Of a DNA stretch of 64,000 nt, positions 11,029-23,843 are shown piece by piece. Each line of letters starts with the position of its first letter. Position 1 is the stretch's first letter. The position numbers were made by a program, and so were the translations under genes. Below the pieces are notes generated by a model. The model saw only the letters and a program-made list of their open reading frames with translations, was not told the origin of the DNA and did no database searches. Origin of the DNA: Rhabdophis nuchalis (lineage: Eukaryota > Chordata > Lepidosauria > Squamata > Natricidae); NCBI GenBank assembly GCA_039707465.1, contig CM077643.1:63924605-63988604 (forward strand), in the 5' to 3' direction.

Positions 11029-11729
11029 CTGTGAATAAATAAGCATAGCCACAATAATAGCCAACCAAAAGCAATAATGTTTTAATGCTACTTGCACAAT
11101 GTTGCTTAGAAAGTAGAATTATTCTTTTCCAATTGTACTTGAATATATCACAGTGTTTCAAACTGATCCAATTAATGTAAATTAAGATAAATAGTGTAAT
11201 GATATTATAGGAGGAAAGGAAGTGAATAGCCTTCATGAATATATAAGGATAGAGAGCATTTTCCCCAATGCAAATTTCCTGGATAGGATGAGACCCATTA
11301 CTTCCAAAGTCATTTGTCACCTTAATTTTAGTGGGCATGTGGGTAGCTGGGCTTTCAAAGCCATTTGGAATCTTATTACTCAATTCTATTTCAAACGGTG
11401 CCATCGGGCCAACTCATAGCATAAATTGCTTCCATTTGAATGGTAGTGTGTTAATCTGCAAATGAATATGGAAATATTATGCAAGAAATATTATTTGAAA
11501 GTTTATGAGATAGGTCAAACAGAGATTCATTTCTACTTGAAAGATCGTGTTTTATAAATGATTAATAAGTGGTTGGGTGTCCATTTATCAGGGAAGGTTT
11601 AAGAGACTTTTCCTTTCAACAATTAAGACCAGATTATTTGAATTCCCTTTCAACTACATGATTGTAAAAAAAAAAAAAATCCTTGGACCCCAGGAAATGC
11701 ACTTCAGGCTACTTTTGGAATGCTTTTAC

Positions 11730-11905
11730 CAGTGGTGGGTTGCTGCCGGTTCAGCCTGGATTGGCCGAACCAGTTGTAGCGGCGGTGGGATGTTCCATCC
11801 ACCTGCCCGGATGCTTCTGCATATGAGTGTGTGTGTGAGTATGTGTGTGAACGTGCACGCAAGCGCACCCAAATTGGTGGTAAAAAGATTAACAACCCAC
11901 CTCTG
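11730..11905 (+). mobile_element. Non-autonomous hAT element (family A)
   Basis: Ends CAGTGGTGGGTTGC and AACAACCCACCTCTG. Perfect 8-bp duplication gcttttac at 11722-11729 and 11906-11913. The interior has a GTGTGTGAGTATGTGTGTG stretch. Confidence 0.9.
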
Positions 11906-12090
11906 GCTTTTACCTATGTGTTTGAGAATATAATTAAGGAAATGCAACGCCCAAAGCATATTTGATACAGAATATACTTCTAATAACTTTTTATTCATCG
12001 GATACACAAATGGAATACAAATATGAAATTAGCTCTTTCAACAATTTGTATATGGCAAAATCTGATGATGGCATTGCAAAGGTGTATATT

Positions 12091-12479
12091 CAGGGGTGGG
12101 TGCTATGGGTTCGCCCAGGTTTGGGAGAACCCATAGCTAATGTTATGACCAGTTCAGAGAACCTCCGAATCCCACCCCTGGCTGGCCCTGCCCACCCCAC
12201 CCCTCTCCTTCCAGGAATCTCCACACGGCCCGTTTTGGATGTGAGGTAATTGCAGGGTCCATGTGGAGGCTCAGGGAGGGGGGAAAATGGGCCTCCTGGA
12301 AATTACAGAAGGCCAGAAACAGGCCTGTTTCCAGCCTCCAGAGGGCGTCCGGAGCCTGGGGGAGGCAATAACAGCCCCCCCTGCTATGCTGCAGGAGTCC
12401 TAGATCACGCCCACCATGGCCACACCCATCCAGCAACTGGGCAGAGAACCCATTGTTGAAATGTTTGAAACCCATCCCG
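12091..12479 (+). mobile_element. Non-autonomous hAT element (family A)
   Basis: Ends CAGGGGTGGGTGC and TGAAACCCATCCCG. Duplication tgtatatt / tgtatatc (12083-12090, 12480-12487; 7 of 8 match). The interior is GC-rich, with the short open frames typical of such DNA. Confidence 0.82.
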
Positions 12480-12487
12480 TGTATATC

Positions 12488-15400
12488 CTTGGGCTCTTGA
12501 AGACATCTCTGCTGGGATTTAGATGATTATACTTCCCTTTTAGCAATAGTTTAGCTGATTCTGAAGTGGCGGGTTTAGTAACAGTTTAATAAATGTACAT
12601 ACAACTGGTTGTAAATTCATCATCTGAAAGGAGGATGGTCTATAAGAAGAGGCAAAGAAGTTGAGTTAATGGGGCTAAGAATAGCCATTACCTATGTATG
12701 AACCTAGGAAAGCTTTGTTGCACGGAGCCCTAGGTTTCCAAAATGTTTGCATGGCTTTGCACCTGGAAGGGTTCTATGCTCTCTCAAACAACATGCAACA
12801 AGCAAAAGAAATAACAAGTGTAAAGGTTTCTGCATGAAGAACTTATGGAAGCAAGATTGAAGGTTCTCCTGCAGAGTAGTTTATTGTAATGGTAGAACTA
12901 TGATTCTATTGGAATTGATGCCGGGAGAGGTTTCCTGAGTGACCAGCTCTATCAGCCTCTTCAGCCTTGCATTATCAGTAAGTTTTACAAGGATGCCCTA
13001 AAATGACGTGTAAAAAGGAAAAGGAAAGCCATTCCACCCCCGCTAAAAACGAAATCACTCTATTGTGGTGGGCAAAATAAATAGTTAAGCTAATAAACTA
13101 TGTCAAGACCAAATTATGAAGAAAAACGACACTCTACCCATGTCTGCTTCTCAATACGTACAATCTAATACACCCCATTGGCATAGAGTGAAAGGGCTAT
13201 ATTGATCACTTAAAAATAATGTTAAGTCACAATGGATTAGCTGTGCAGTGGTTAGCCATGTGGCAGCAGCATTGGAGCTAGTGGTGTCAGGAGGCCTGAA
13301 GGCACTTGCCAGCATGTCTTTGGGGACAATACTGGCAGATCCTCATTGGTGGTGACAACATTTGATTTACCAATGATGGATTTATTGTTTCAAAAAATGC
13401 CAGTCAGCCATATGTCGTGCAAGCTTGCTATAAGTATGCCAATGCTAGCACCCTAATCCTAACCTTTGAATATGGGGTTGGGATGAGGAGAGATTGTAGT
13501 TTGCTATAATGGCTTGGTTTGGTCTGAAAAGCCATATTACCACCTCTTTAGAAATCAAAAGTTGCTCCTAACAGAGATCACCTTGTATAAATTACATGCA
13601 CTAACATGTTTTACATGTATGGACAATTGGATAGAATTGTGTTACATGTATAGAATGGTCTATTTCAATTCACAAGAGTTTTACGATGTCTATGAAGCAA
13701 ACTGGTGATGTACTCAAAAGAAATTGCCCGAGCTTTCTAACTGAATACGGCAAAACAGAATTCCCTGTATCCAAAATGCTTTCTGCATTAGAATGTTTTT
13801 TGTAATGCTACCCATGATAGATTTCATGTCTCAGTGTCTGTTTTACCTTATACCAGAATCTGAAAATCCACTAATACAATTTTACCACCAAATAGAGGCG
13901 TAGAACAACCTATGCTCAATGCAGAGGGTTGCTTAGAGAACTGAAAGTGAGTTTACATGGAAAAATCCAGTCCCCCAGTTTTCCTGGGTACCTTCATTTA
14001 GAAGAAATACTAAAATAATAGTAATAAGTCGTTTCACTAAACAACTGGGAATTAGAAAAAAAATATCATGCAGACAGCTGCTAAGATTCTGACCTAGATT
14101 GTAGTCTTCTCTGTCTTAGAAGAGAGATCACGCTCACAGATACACAGGTAATACTCAACATTTTCAGATGGTACAGCCAGCACATTTGATGTTGTTTCAA
14201 TTTCTCTATTGTAATCCAACATTACATCTAACTGGTATAATATCTGCCAATCTGAACTTGGACAGGAAATGCGTGGCAATATTTTGCAGTAGATACAGTT
14301 CAGAATATCGTGTACAGTTGCGACCATAACTTATATAAAACTATGGGCCTAGGTATCACATGTGGGTTTCTGTTCCTAAATGAAACAGAGATTACTTACT
14401 TTTACTTTGTAGAGGGGCCATTATTTTTGGGAATATAACTGCCTCACCTTTACAGTCATCAGAAACAAATAAATGTCCCCAACAGAATCTAAATTGAATG
14501 AGGATAATTGTACCGTGTCCTGTTGATAGCTTATCTTCAACCACTTCATACTATTCAGCAGGAACTAAACAAATTAGAGTTTTAGATGATGTTTTTGGTG
14601 AAATTCAAAAATGTTTGCTGCATGTAAGGTTGACTTACTAGGGTTCAAGAGCCAACACGATCTAGAGTTAAGAAATTGGACTATGACTGCAGACACCTAC
14701 ATTCAAGTCCATTACAATCATGGTGTCATATAATTTTCACCTAATCACTATTGCATAGACAAAACTATTTTTTGTAGGGAAAAAATGGGGGATGGAATTC
14801 TATATTCGACCTTCTGAGGAAAAGTGGAAAATAATTCTAAAATCTGAAAATCTAGTATTTGATGCTATGAATGTTCTATCAGTTCTTTTCAGAAATGTAC
14901 TAAGCAAAACTTAGTTACATTTCATATTCTTCCAGGGCACATTTTTGATAATGTATTTGTTTATTTCTTGTGTTTGCTAATTTTGTTATTTTAAACCAGG
15001 TCCTACAATCACAAATTCTGTTAAAATCTAGACCCAAACTGAAAAACAAAAGCACTGTCAGTCTTATCCCAATGAGAGAGATTAAAAAACCAACAATTTA
15101 GCAATGACATTTTGATAGAAACCACATTCACTACAGAAGAAACTGATAATACAAGCTGACGATGTATATATCAGTTTGGAAGGCCAGTGCAAAATGGGGA
15201 ATTCCACCTCTTATGATTCCAGAGGAAGTGGAAATTGGCAATAAGTGTTTTATATTATGAAATCTTTCCTTTTTAGGAAAGAAACTATGGCTGTACTACC
15301 TATTGTTACCTCCTCTTTATGTTGGTTAACTTTCCTAAAATATACGATGGACTACAGTCTAGTTGTGCCCTTATTTAGTATGACTTTTTAAAAAGGAAGG

Positions 15401-15631
15401 TTTAGTAGGAATTATAGCTTAATGAGACAGCACATGCTTTGCAAACAGGAAGTTCAAGGTTTAGTCCTGAGTATGCCCAGGTTCCTTCCTAAAATACTAG
15501 AAAGCAACTGCTGGTCAGTCTAAACAATATTAAGCTTATCTGGCTAAGATATTTGGTACAAGGCAAATTTATTCTGTAATTGAAAAAATATTTCCAAGAG
15601 CTCATAGACCTCTGCACATATTATTTTAATA
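12488..15631. other. RIN3 intron, nothing recognised
   Basis: Intron between the 19492 and 9466 exons. Scattered short open frames (for example 14094-14327 minus) show no recognisable motif or conserved splice pairing. Confidence 0.55.
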
Positions 15632-15639
15632 ATCTAAAC

Positions 15640-15843
15640 TAGTGGCCCCCAACCTTTTGAGCGCCAGGGACCAGTTCCATGGATGACAGGTTTTCTATGG
15701 CCTGGGGGGGGGGGGGGGCGTGGGTTTTGTGCATTGCCTGGATCCCTTGCATATGCAGATGGGGCTGTGCTTGCTTGCACAGTCCAATACCTGGCAGGCC
15801 ATGGACCGATGATGGTCTGTGGCCCAGGGATTTGGGGACCTTG
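15640..15843 (+). mobile_element. Non-autonomous hAT element (family B, CCCCAACC type)
   Basis: Left end TAGTGGCCCCCAACC, right end GGATTTGGGGACCTTG. Duplication atctaaac / atctaaat (15632-15639, 15844-15851). A poly-G run at 15706-15717 lies inside. Relatives are at 46327 and 51047. Confidence 0.8.
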
Positions 15844-16510
15844 ATCTAAATCACTTTGGAATATTCTTTACTGTAGAAAAATGATATGTGGCAGAACATA
15901 TTAATCCCATATTATAGATGAGTTGGTGAATCCCAGGGAATCAGACACTTGCAATTCCAGTGAAATTGCAGTTTAGGTGAAATCTGAACCCTTTTAGTCA
16001 TATCTTTTTTTCAAATACACTACACTTATTTTATTTAAAGTAAGTAAGAATAGACTTACAAAAATAAGTATATATATACTCAGAAATGAATAGAGCTTCA
16101 ATATGAAAGCAATATTAAAACAGTGAGATTGAACTGGGCATACTGAATTCCTTCTAGAATTCCTTCTGGTCCCATATTTTGAATTTTTGATAGAAATTTG
16201 CATGGTTTTTACCATTGTCCCTGGCCTCCTTAGGTAGGTGATGATGTTATTGAGTTCTGTATGTAACTTTGTGAAGAGAAGCAAATTGTCTGTACTGGGA
16301 CAATCTTAAAGTGTTGGCTGCTCCTCTACTTCAGAGGTAAGGAATGTGAGACCATCCAGTTGTATGTTAAACTGCTATTCTCAGCATCTTTTACCAAATG
16401 TCATTCTTGTTAATGTTAACAGAAATTGTAGAATAGCAACAGCTGGTGAACCGCATGTTTCTCCATCCCTTAGGTCGATTCTAATGTGGATGTAGTCAAG
16501 TCAGACATAT

Positions 16511-16551
<41 letters not shown>

Positions 16552-17000
16552 TTAATTTCTTGACCGCTCCCTTTCCCCATAGGGACTCGGAGCGGTGCAC
16601 AGGGAAACTAAAACAATAAATATACAATCAATATACAGACATATTAAAAACAAATTAAACGATACCTGTGCTAAAATACCCATTTACATACTAAAATTCC
16701 CACTTAAACAGCTAAAACCCCATAGAGAGAGACTAACCTAGGCCGGCCAAGCAGAAAAGATATGTTTTTAATTTCAGACGGAAGGAGCGGAAGTCCGTGG
16801 TCGTTCTAATGTCGGGGGGAAGGTCATTCCAGAGGGCTGGGCCCGCCACAGAGAGAGCCCTTCTCCTGGGCGTCGCCCGCTGACAAAGTCTAGTGGATGG
16901 CACCCGGAGAAGTCCCTCTCTGTGGGAGCGGATCAGCCGTGAGGATGTGTGAGGCAGGATCCGATCCCGCAGATTAATGCTGTAGCTCTTCTTAGGCCCC
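16511..17000 (-). mobile_element. 5'-truncated CR1 LINE with (TAA)n tail
   Basis: On the minus strand, codons from 17002 to 16733 give the C-terminal end of a CR1 ORF2 (LRDRILPHTSS, GPALWNDLPPDIRTTTDF). This is followed by the 3' UTR with GCACCGCTCCGAGTCCC and an (ATT)n tail, seen as (TAA)n at 16512-16552 on the plus strand. It closely resembles the 3' end of the copy at 51827. Confidence 0.85.
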
Positions 17001-17531
17001 ACAAGAAATATTTATACTCCATTTAAAAAAAAAAAAATCCTTGCCCATTTCTTCCCTTCAATTACACGAGTTTAAATCTGTCAAAATGTAATTAGCCAAA
17101 TGACATATCCTCTGTGTGAAGCTGTGTTTGAAGACAACTTGGTAAGTGCCCCCAATTAGTGACAGTGAAAAGTCAGCCTAGTCATATTATTTCCATGCTG
17201 GAGGCAATTGTCATTGGTTGCCTTGTGTTTCTGAGCCCAATTCAATATATGAAAACACCAAATTAGACTTTCCTATCCATAATTTTGGGACAACAGCTTC
17301 TAGTACTTCTAGACAGCATGGCATGAGAACATTACAATCCCATCAAATGTTCAAGGCATCTTGTTGAGGGATGGGTGCTTTGAATAGCGTATCATTCCAA
17401 CGTAACATGCTATTTCTTCCTGTACAAAAAGTATTCTGCTTCAACTGTTTTAATGATTTTAAAAACAGAAATGTCTAAAATTAGTTTTGTTCCTTCACAT
17501 AAGGAACATTTAAACCCAGCTTCTCCTAATG

Positions 17532-18024
17532 CAGGGGTCCCCAACCTCTGCAACTTTAAGTCTGAAGGACTTCAGCTCCCAGAATTCTCCAGCGGAGCTG
17601 AAGTCCTTCTGTCAGCCTCCGCTTTACTGCATGCTCCGGCTGCCATGGAAACGGGGAGGGTGGGGGGGGTGTTCATTATGTGTGCTGGAGGAAGATGGAG
17701 CCAGGGGGTGATATCGCTAGACCTAACGGTATCACATTCCATTCTGATGACCGCCCTGGACGTGCTGCCCATCTGACATCGTGGATGATATTGCATTGGA
17801 CACTAATGTGGGGGTCATGGGTTATTGGGGGTGGCTTATGCTTTGATATGTATGCTTCGCACCTAAAGTTGTCACTCCTTGCTTAACTTTAGCTGCTGTC
17901 CTTTCTTATTCAGTAAAAGTAACCTTAATCATTTGAAATGTGCTTAAGTGTGGTCTTTCTTGGATAATGGAAGAAGCAAGCCTGACACCTTCAGACTTAA
18001 AGTTACAGAGGTTGGGGATCCCTG
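17532..18024 (+). mobile_element. Hairpin hAT MITE carrying a solo LTR
   Basis: Ends CAGGGGTCCCCAACCTCTGC and GTTGGGGATCCCTG. Perfect 8-bp duplication tcctaatg at 17524-17531 and 18025-18032. The outer arms (17532-17609 and 17988-18024) pair as in the intact hairpin copy at 36906. The interior 17610-17987 is a later LTR insertion. Confidence 0.88.
17610..17987. mobile_element. Solo LTR inserted in the hairpin MITE
   Basis: Begins TGTCAGCC and ends GCCTGACA, flanked by the 5-bp duplication ccttc (17605-17609, 17988-17992). Length 378 bp, with no internal retroviral gene. The inverted TGTCAG/CTGACA ends and the short duplication fit a retroviral solo LTR left by recombination. The strand could not be decided. 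Confidence 0.75.
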
Positions 18025-18317
18025 TCCTAATGCACAGTATATAATTGTAAAAAGAAACCTGTTGTTTCTTTCTTTTTACGTAACTAGCAATGTTGTAAGC
18101 ATCCGCCAGAAAGATCCTTTTTTTTTTTCAGATTCATGTTTCTCATAAATGTGTGGGGGAAGTTGGTACAGATTTCTGATTACAGAGAAATGAGTCCAAT
18201 GCCTTTCGATTTTGCCATTTATCCACCAATAAACATTGAACAAAGTGAAGCAACAAAGATGACTAATGTCTACAACTTAGAATTTTTTTACATGAGCCAT
18301 AAGCAAAGACACTAATG

Positions 18318-18436
18318 CAGTGTTTCTCACCTTTGGTTCTTTTAAGATGTGTGGCCTTCAGCTTCCAGAATTCCTTAATTCCACCTAAAGAATTCTGGGA
18401 GTTGAGCCATTTTAAAGTTGCCAAGTTGAGAAACAC
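18318..18436 (+). mobile_element. Hairpin MITE, probable hAT
   Basis: Starts CAGTGTTTCTCACCTTTGG and ends CCAAGTTGAGAAACAC, with paired arms and a central gaattc...gaattc block. Both ends look eroded and no clean 8-bp duplication is visible. Confidence 0.6.
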
Positions 18437-18444
18437 CATGCTAA

Positions 18445-18495
18445 AAAGGAAACCAACCCATAAGCTCAGAGAACAAACCTTCACCCTCAACAGTC
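18445..18495 (+). repeat. Penelope-like tail fragment (tentative)
   Basis: Contains aaaccaacccataagctc followed by agagaacaaacc, the same tail as at 736-770. Confidence 0.4.
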
Positions 18496-18519
18496 TAAAA
18501 TGTTCCTTAACCATTATCA

Positions 18520-18932
18520 TCCCTGCATCCGATCCGCTCCCACAGAGAGGGCCTTCTCAGGGTGCCGTCGGCCGGGCAATGCCGGCCGGCGACACCCAGG
18601 GGAAGGGCCTTCTCTGTGGCGGGCCCTACCCTTTGGAACGACTTACCCCTGGAACTACGCACCATCTCAGACCTCCGCCTCTTCCACCAGTGTCTAAAGA
18701 CACACCTTTTTCATCAAGCCGGCCTAGCGTAACCTTCTGCTATGACTATTTTTAGACAGTTTTAATTGGGGATTTTAAATTAATTTTAGCACAGGATAGG
18801 AATGTAATATGTCTTTTAAATTTTATATTTTTGTCAGATTTGTATGTTTTAAACTCCTGTGCGCCGCCCTGGGTCCTTTTTGGAGAAGGGCGGGGTATAA
18901 ATTTAATAAAATAAATAAAAAATAAATTATCA
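18520..18932 (+). mobile_element. 5'-truncated CR1 LINE
   Basis: Carries the end of CR1 ORF2 with frame breaks (cacagagagggccttctc block, then a lost frame). The 3' UTR has tgtgcgccgccctgggtcc and gagaagggcgggg and ends in an (AAATA)n-like tail. Confidence 0.85.
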
Positions 18933-19129
18933 GAAAACAAAACAAAATAGAACTCAGATTTGCAATCAAGTATACTAACCCCGCTGAGAATAATAGCAGA
19001 AATAAATGATTTTTCCCAATCTCCTGTCCAATTACTTACAGTTGATTGAAACATTCAAGGTTCCTGTTATCTCTTTTAATAGCTCTTTAAATCAGAGCTG
19101 ATTTGATGCGTCAAAGAACAAGATCCCTT

Positions 19130-19295
19130 CAATAGCAATAGAATTGCAATAGCCCTAGTACTTAGATATCCACTTGGGATGGAAGGCAGAGTCAACCTTG
19201 AGCCGGTCACGATCGAACTGTTGAACTGCTGGCAGCTGGCAGTCAGCAGAAGTAGCCTGCAGTACTGCACTCTAACCACTGTGCCACCAAGGCTC
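19130..19295 (-). mobile_element. tRNA-derived SINE, partly deleted
   Basis: Same family as 2206-2431: minus-strand GTGGCACAGTGGTTAGAGTG head, a caaggttgactctgcc middle and an agtgctattgcaattc-like tail. Part of the body is missing. Confidence 0.65.
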
Positions 19296-19491
19296 TTCAA
19301 ATGGAAGATAATCCTTAACAGCCTTTCACACATTTCTATAAAGCACTTTCACAATGGGGAGAAGGAACAGGAAATCTGGAAGGTATTTTTCTTGCAGAAA
19401 TCTGTAGCATCATATAACAAATTCAAACCAAAATCAAAAGTAAGAGGTGTGTATTTGTAGGTATATTATATCAGTTTTCATCACAACTTAC

Positions 19492-19583
19492 TTGTCCCCA
19501 AATCAGAGAAGGTTTCTAATTCCGTGGCACTATTGGCTTCCAATATTGCTCGTGGCAATCTTAGTGTGTAGGGAAGTAGATCT
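19492..19583 (-). CDS. RIN3: RIN3 exon: end of SH2 domain, DLLPYTLRLP segment
   Basis: This 92-bp exon (one base, 30 codons, one base) lies between acceptor ctctag (19584-85) and donor gtaagt (19491 leftwards). It encodes DLLPYTLRLPRAILEANSAT and then ELETFSDLGT, the conserved strand following the RIN3 SH2 domain. The last base A joins GT of the exon at 11028 to give serine, then FWKSSL. The neighbouring introns are about 8.5 kb and 7.1 kb and full of repeats. Confidence 0.93.
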
Positions 19584-19894
19584 CTAGAGAATAAAAAAGG
19601 AGGGGAGAGAGAGAATATGAGAAAGCAATACAATGTTGCTGTGTGTGTCAGTATATTTCCCGTATCTCTGAGTTATTGGTTTTTTGTTTATTCAGTTTGA
19701 TGCTGCCTGTTTCCAGGGTTGTTGAGTTGTGAGCAATAATACATTAATTTGCAAGGTGGTCTCTAGATATGAGGTCCAAGTTAGAACAGAATAGCGGAGG
19801 CTGTTCTGATCCTTGACATAGAACCAGGCTTTAATTTGCTTGTGGTTTTTTTTTTTTTTAGATTTCTATGAATTATAACAATATATTGTCAGCA

Positions 19895-20005
19895 TTGATG
19901 ATGTTACCTTATTTGTGTAATGAAACATCTGCAAGGAAATAAGTAAGCTCAGAGAGCACCAAGACCTCCCGCATTTCAACCCTGAGCTACAAATATTCTC
20001 TGTTA
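19895..20005 (+). repeat. Penelope-like tail (tentative)
   Basis: Contains gatgttacc, gaaacatctgcaagg, then agtaagctcagagagcacc and ccctgagctacaaatattc. This is a variant of the tail at 700-800, with the stem next to GAAA decayed. Confidence 0.4.
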
Positions 20006-20224
20006 ACTAATATATGATCATTAGAGCAGAATTGAGACAAATGCTATTAGCGTTAGTAAGGAAAAAGAAATGATGAAAAGAAGGTTGAAGCATTGAAAAA
20101 GAATAAGCTTCAGATATAGAAAAGGCACCGAGAGAAATGTGAAAATATGAGAGTCCTTTGGTGATGCAGAGGCTGTCTGACCTGTTTAACGTGCACCAAG
20201 TTTGCATCAGAGTCTAATGATTGG

Positions 20225-20790
20225 AAGAAAGCTATTTTTCAAAGGGAAAGGTGACAAAATTGAATGGAAGAACTACATGGGGATTAGTTTCTTAAATGTG
20301 TTTATCAAGGCATTTTGCGGGTTTCTGAGTGAAAGGTTATAAAAGGCAGATGAGGAGGCAATTGCCAAATTTTGGAAGTATATTGCATTTTTAATGGATA
20401 TGCAGACCAGATTTTGGCACTTTAGCAGTCATTTAGAAATGAATTTGGGAAAGAAAATGTGCTATATTTCTGTTGATTTAGAGGATGCACTGAATACACT
20501 TGAATTTTTGGGGAAATGTTTTTCATGAACATGGTACTGTTGGTTGGTTGTTGAATTTGATAAAGTCATGATGGAAATAAAACCTACATGAAAATCATTG
20601 AAATGCTTAGGGAATTGTTTCTGTGAATAGCATTTAGGAGGGAGTCAAAAAGAATGTGTTAAGTCAGCTTGTATGTTCAATGTATTTGTGGATAAGTGTG
20701 CAAGAGGTGCTTACACATGATGATTTAAGAGGATGAGGATGTTATATTCAGAAGATGCCTTTTATAATAACTTTTGTCAAAACAAGTGAA
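20225..20790 (+). pseudogene. Fossil non-LTR reverse transcriptase fragment
   Basis: Translation across stops and shifts gives WKNYMGISFLNVFIKAF, LSERL, then ISVDLEDALNT and GVKKNVLSQLVCSMYLWISV. These align in order with RT blocks of the NYRGISLLN / DLEKAYD / GVRQGCVMSPxLFN kind. Many stops and substitutions show it is long dead. The clade is not assigned. A second fragment of a similar element is at 40540-41450. Confidence 0.55.
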
Positions 20791-20984
20791 AAAAAGATGT
20801 ATGGGCATGTTTCTGTTCATTTCCTTTTCTTATAAGGAAGTGAGAGATCAGTGTGCCAGGAGAAATATAAAAATTAACTGAGTGCAATAGGAATAATGAA
20901 GTGTAGGTGGGATTGGATCACAAATGACTGAGCATTAAATCAAAGTGGGTGGAAAACAAAACTGAGAGACCCCAAAAAAGCACA

Positions 20985-21135
20985 GTAATTTGTATAACAG
21001 AATAACAGAGTTGGAAGGATTTTCAGAAGTCTTCTAGTCCAAACAAACAAATGGTTGTCCAATCTCTTCCTAAAAATTTCCAGTGATGAAGCATCCACAA
21101 CTTCTGGAGGCAAGTCCTTCCATTGATTAATTGTT
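20985..21135 (-). mobile_element. CR1 (L3, snake-type) 3' fragment
   Basis: Minus-strand reading gives RTINQWKDLPPEVVDASSLE then FRKRLDNHLF, the C-terminus of the L3-type ORF2, and the usual tagaagacttctgaaaatcc end. Confidence 0.75.
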
Positions 21136-21580
21136 CTAACTGTCATACAGTTATTTGGTTACACAGAGGAATTATACATGAGGAACAAATCATGACCTAC
21201 ATAAATGAAAGAAGAGTAAAAGGGTCAATAGGAAGGGGACATGTGATAAAAACCATGATAAAATGGGAAAGAAGAAAGAAGAAAAGAGGAAGAGGAAAAG
21301 GCAGCAAATCAATTTGTAGGCATAGGTATTTTGTCAGGACAAGAAGAGTGTGAAAAGGTGTAGTGGATACTCTTGGGATAAAGGAATTTTATCTCTTTCC
21401 TTATCTTTGTCCTTCCTACTGCCATTAATTTCTCTCTGCATTATGACTTCTTATTTCTTTTCTATGCACCACATGATATTGTTTATACCAAAAAAGGAAG
21501 AGTGTGGCAACTGTGTGTATATGAACGTAAAAATAAGTCCATGGGTGGTCCCGTAAAAAACTTTTTTTATTAATTACTAA

Positions 21581-21705
21581 GAGGTGGCCAACTATGGCAT
21601 CTTTACAATCTGCAGACTTCAATTCCCAGAATTCCTGAGTCAAAATGGCTGGCTCAGGAATTTAGGGAGTTGAAGTCATCAAGATGCCATAGTTGTTTGC
21701 CCCTG
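21581..21705. mobile_element. Short inverted-repeat element, probable hAT MITE
   Basis: Arms GGCCAACTATGGCATCTTTA and AAGATGCCATAGTTGTTTGC are near-complementary around a cccagaattcc core. It ends GCCCCTG like hAT family members, but no 8-bp duplication was found. Confidence 0.5.
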
Positions 21706-22282
21706 TCTCAAGAGTCTTTCTATACTGCTTTGTTGCAGCCCAGAGATGGCACAAAAATTGCTAATCCCATTGCTGTCATTATCACCCCTCTTCTCAGTCA
21801 CTACCAGTCTTTGATTCTCTTCAAGGCAATCCATGGCAAAGTTTGCATATTTGTATATCCCAAGGCTATCCTTAGGCAGAATCAGAATAATAGGAAAACT
21901 TTAATGCAGGCAGAATTAAGAACAACTTAAAACTTTCTCATACCTTTCTCAGGCGTCAATGAATTGAAGGCAACATAATGGAAACTGAGCTGAAAAACAG
22001 ATGTTGCCAAGGTATATTCCTGCCATAATTAGTTACTATTTTGGAAGGCTCCTTATTCAAGACCCCCCCTTGTGATAATTGCCATTTCCTTATTAGGGAT
22101 TTATAACAGTGTATAGCATCATCCTACAACTGCTGGGCCAATCAAGCATGAAGAAGGTGTAATATAAACATAAGAATGGTTGGTGATACTGAAGGAACAT
22201 AAATCAGGAATGATGAAATAGTCACAATGTCTTCTAGAGTTATCCACCCACTATTATGCTGATATAATAGTAATGAGAACAG

Positions 22283-22717
22283 TTATATGCGAGACCGCCT
22301 CCTGCCCCATACATCCCTTAGACCGATACGCTCCCACAGAGAGGGCCTTCTCAGGGTGCCGTCGGCTGGACAATGCCGACTGGCGACACCCAGGGGAAGA
22401 GCCTTCTCTGTGGCGGGGCCAGCCCTCTGGAATGACCTACCCCCTGAATTACGTACCATCACCGACCTCCGCCTCTTCCGCCAATGTCTCAAGACATATT
22501 TGTTTCAACAAGCCGGCCTAGCCTAACCTCCCATGGGGACTTTTAGGTAGTTTTAAATTGGGTTTTTAAAATTTGGTTTTAGCGCAGGATAGGTTTATTT
22601 AATAGTTTTTAAAATTATATTTATTGTATTTTGTATGTCTTTTTAATTTCCTGTGCGCCGCCCTGGGTCCTCTGTGGAGAAGGGCGGGATACAAATTTAA
22701 ATAAATAAATAAATAAG
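22283..22717 (+). mobile_element. 5'-truncated CR1 LINE with (AAAT)n tail
   Basis: The end of ORF2 is open: RDRLLPHTSLRPIRSHREGL, AGPALWNDLPPELRTITDLR, then the 3' UTR with cctgtgcgccgccctgggtc and an (AAAT)n tail. One of the younger-looking copies here. Confidence 0.88.
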
Positions 22718-23694
22718 AACAGGCTCTGGATGGTTGAGGAATACCATAAAGGCATTAATGGGGAAGACTTCTGAAGGACATAAGACATCATTGACTATAG
22801 TTAATTACCTTGATGACTTCATAAGACTTCACAATGACAACTTCATAAGACGTCATTGACTATAGTTAATCACCAACTGGTTGCAATCCAGATGTAATAG
22901 GGCAACTGCCAAAGTTCTTATTCAATATAGCTAATTTTGGTGATGCTATTTTAAAACAAAAAAAATTGTTTAGACTGGTGCTATCATTGATCACCAATCT
23001 ATATCCACAAAGTGGGTGTCTAGCTTATTCGAACAACCTGCTATTCATGCTAGAAAGTTATCTCACTTAAAATGTCACAAGATGCAGCCCTAGAGCTCTT
23101 AGCCACCAGATGAATAGTAGTACAACATGGACATGTATAATATGCTTCTTGGGACATATCATATTCCCAAATTGTGTGGAATTCTGCACTGGTTCTCTGT
23201 GTTCCAACCTATTAGTGCCTATATATACATGTCCTTTCAGGAGATTAGGGGCACAAGTTAGATTTAGCTATTATAAAGGGCCAGGCAGCAAAATATTCTG
23301 AAGCCACTGATGAAGATTCTTGGTTCTTATTTCCAGACTGAGGTCATTCTTTAAAAAAAAAAACAGCTTGGAACAGCAAGTTTCATTTAATATATGCTAA
23401 TAGAGCTTGGCTGTAGCTTCTCTATATTAAGGGAAGTTGTTTTTGTCACACTTTTTTTAAATTGGACAAGGGTTAAACAAACTGCTTGCCTTTGCAAATC
23501 CTAAAAAAGATTAAGAGATGAACCCACCACTGCCATCTGCCCACCCATTCCATTTTGCAGATACTTGTTTTACATTAATCCAAATCCTCCACATTAAATT
23601 TTATTTATTATCCTATCCAAGGCAATCTCACTTACCACAAACTTTCATAGGACTATTTAGGATAATTGGACTACTTACAGTCACTTACTGTATT

Positions 23695-23776
23695 TCTCTC
23701 TCTCTCTCTCTCTCTTTCTATTTCTCGCTCTATCCCTCTACCTACCTACCTACACACTCTCTCTACCTACCTACTG

Positions 23777-23843
<67 letters not shown>

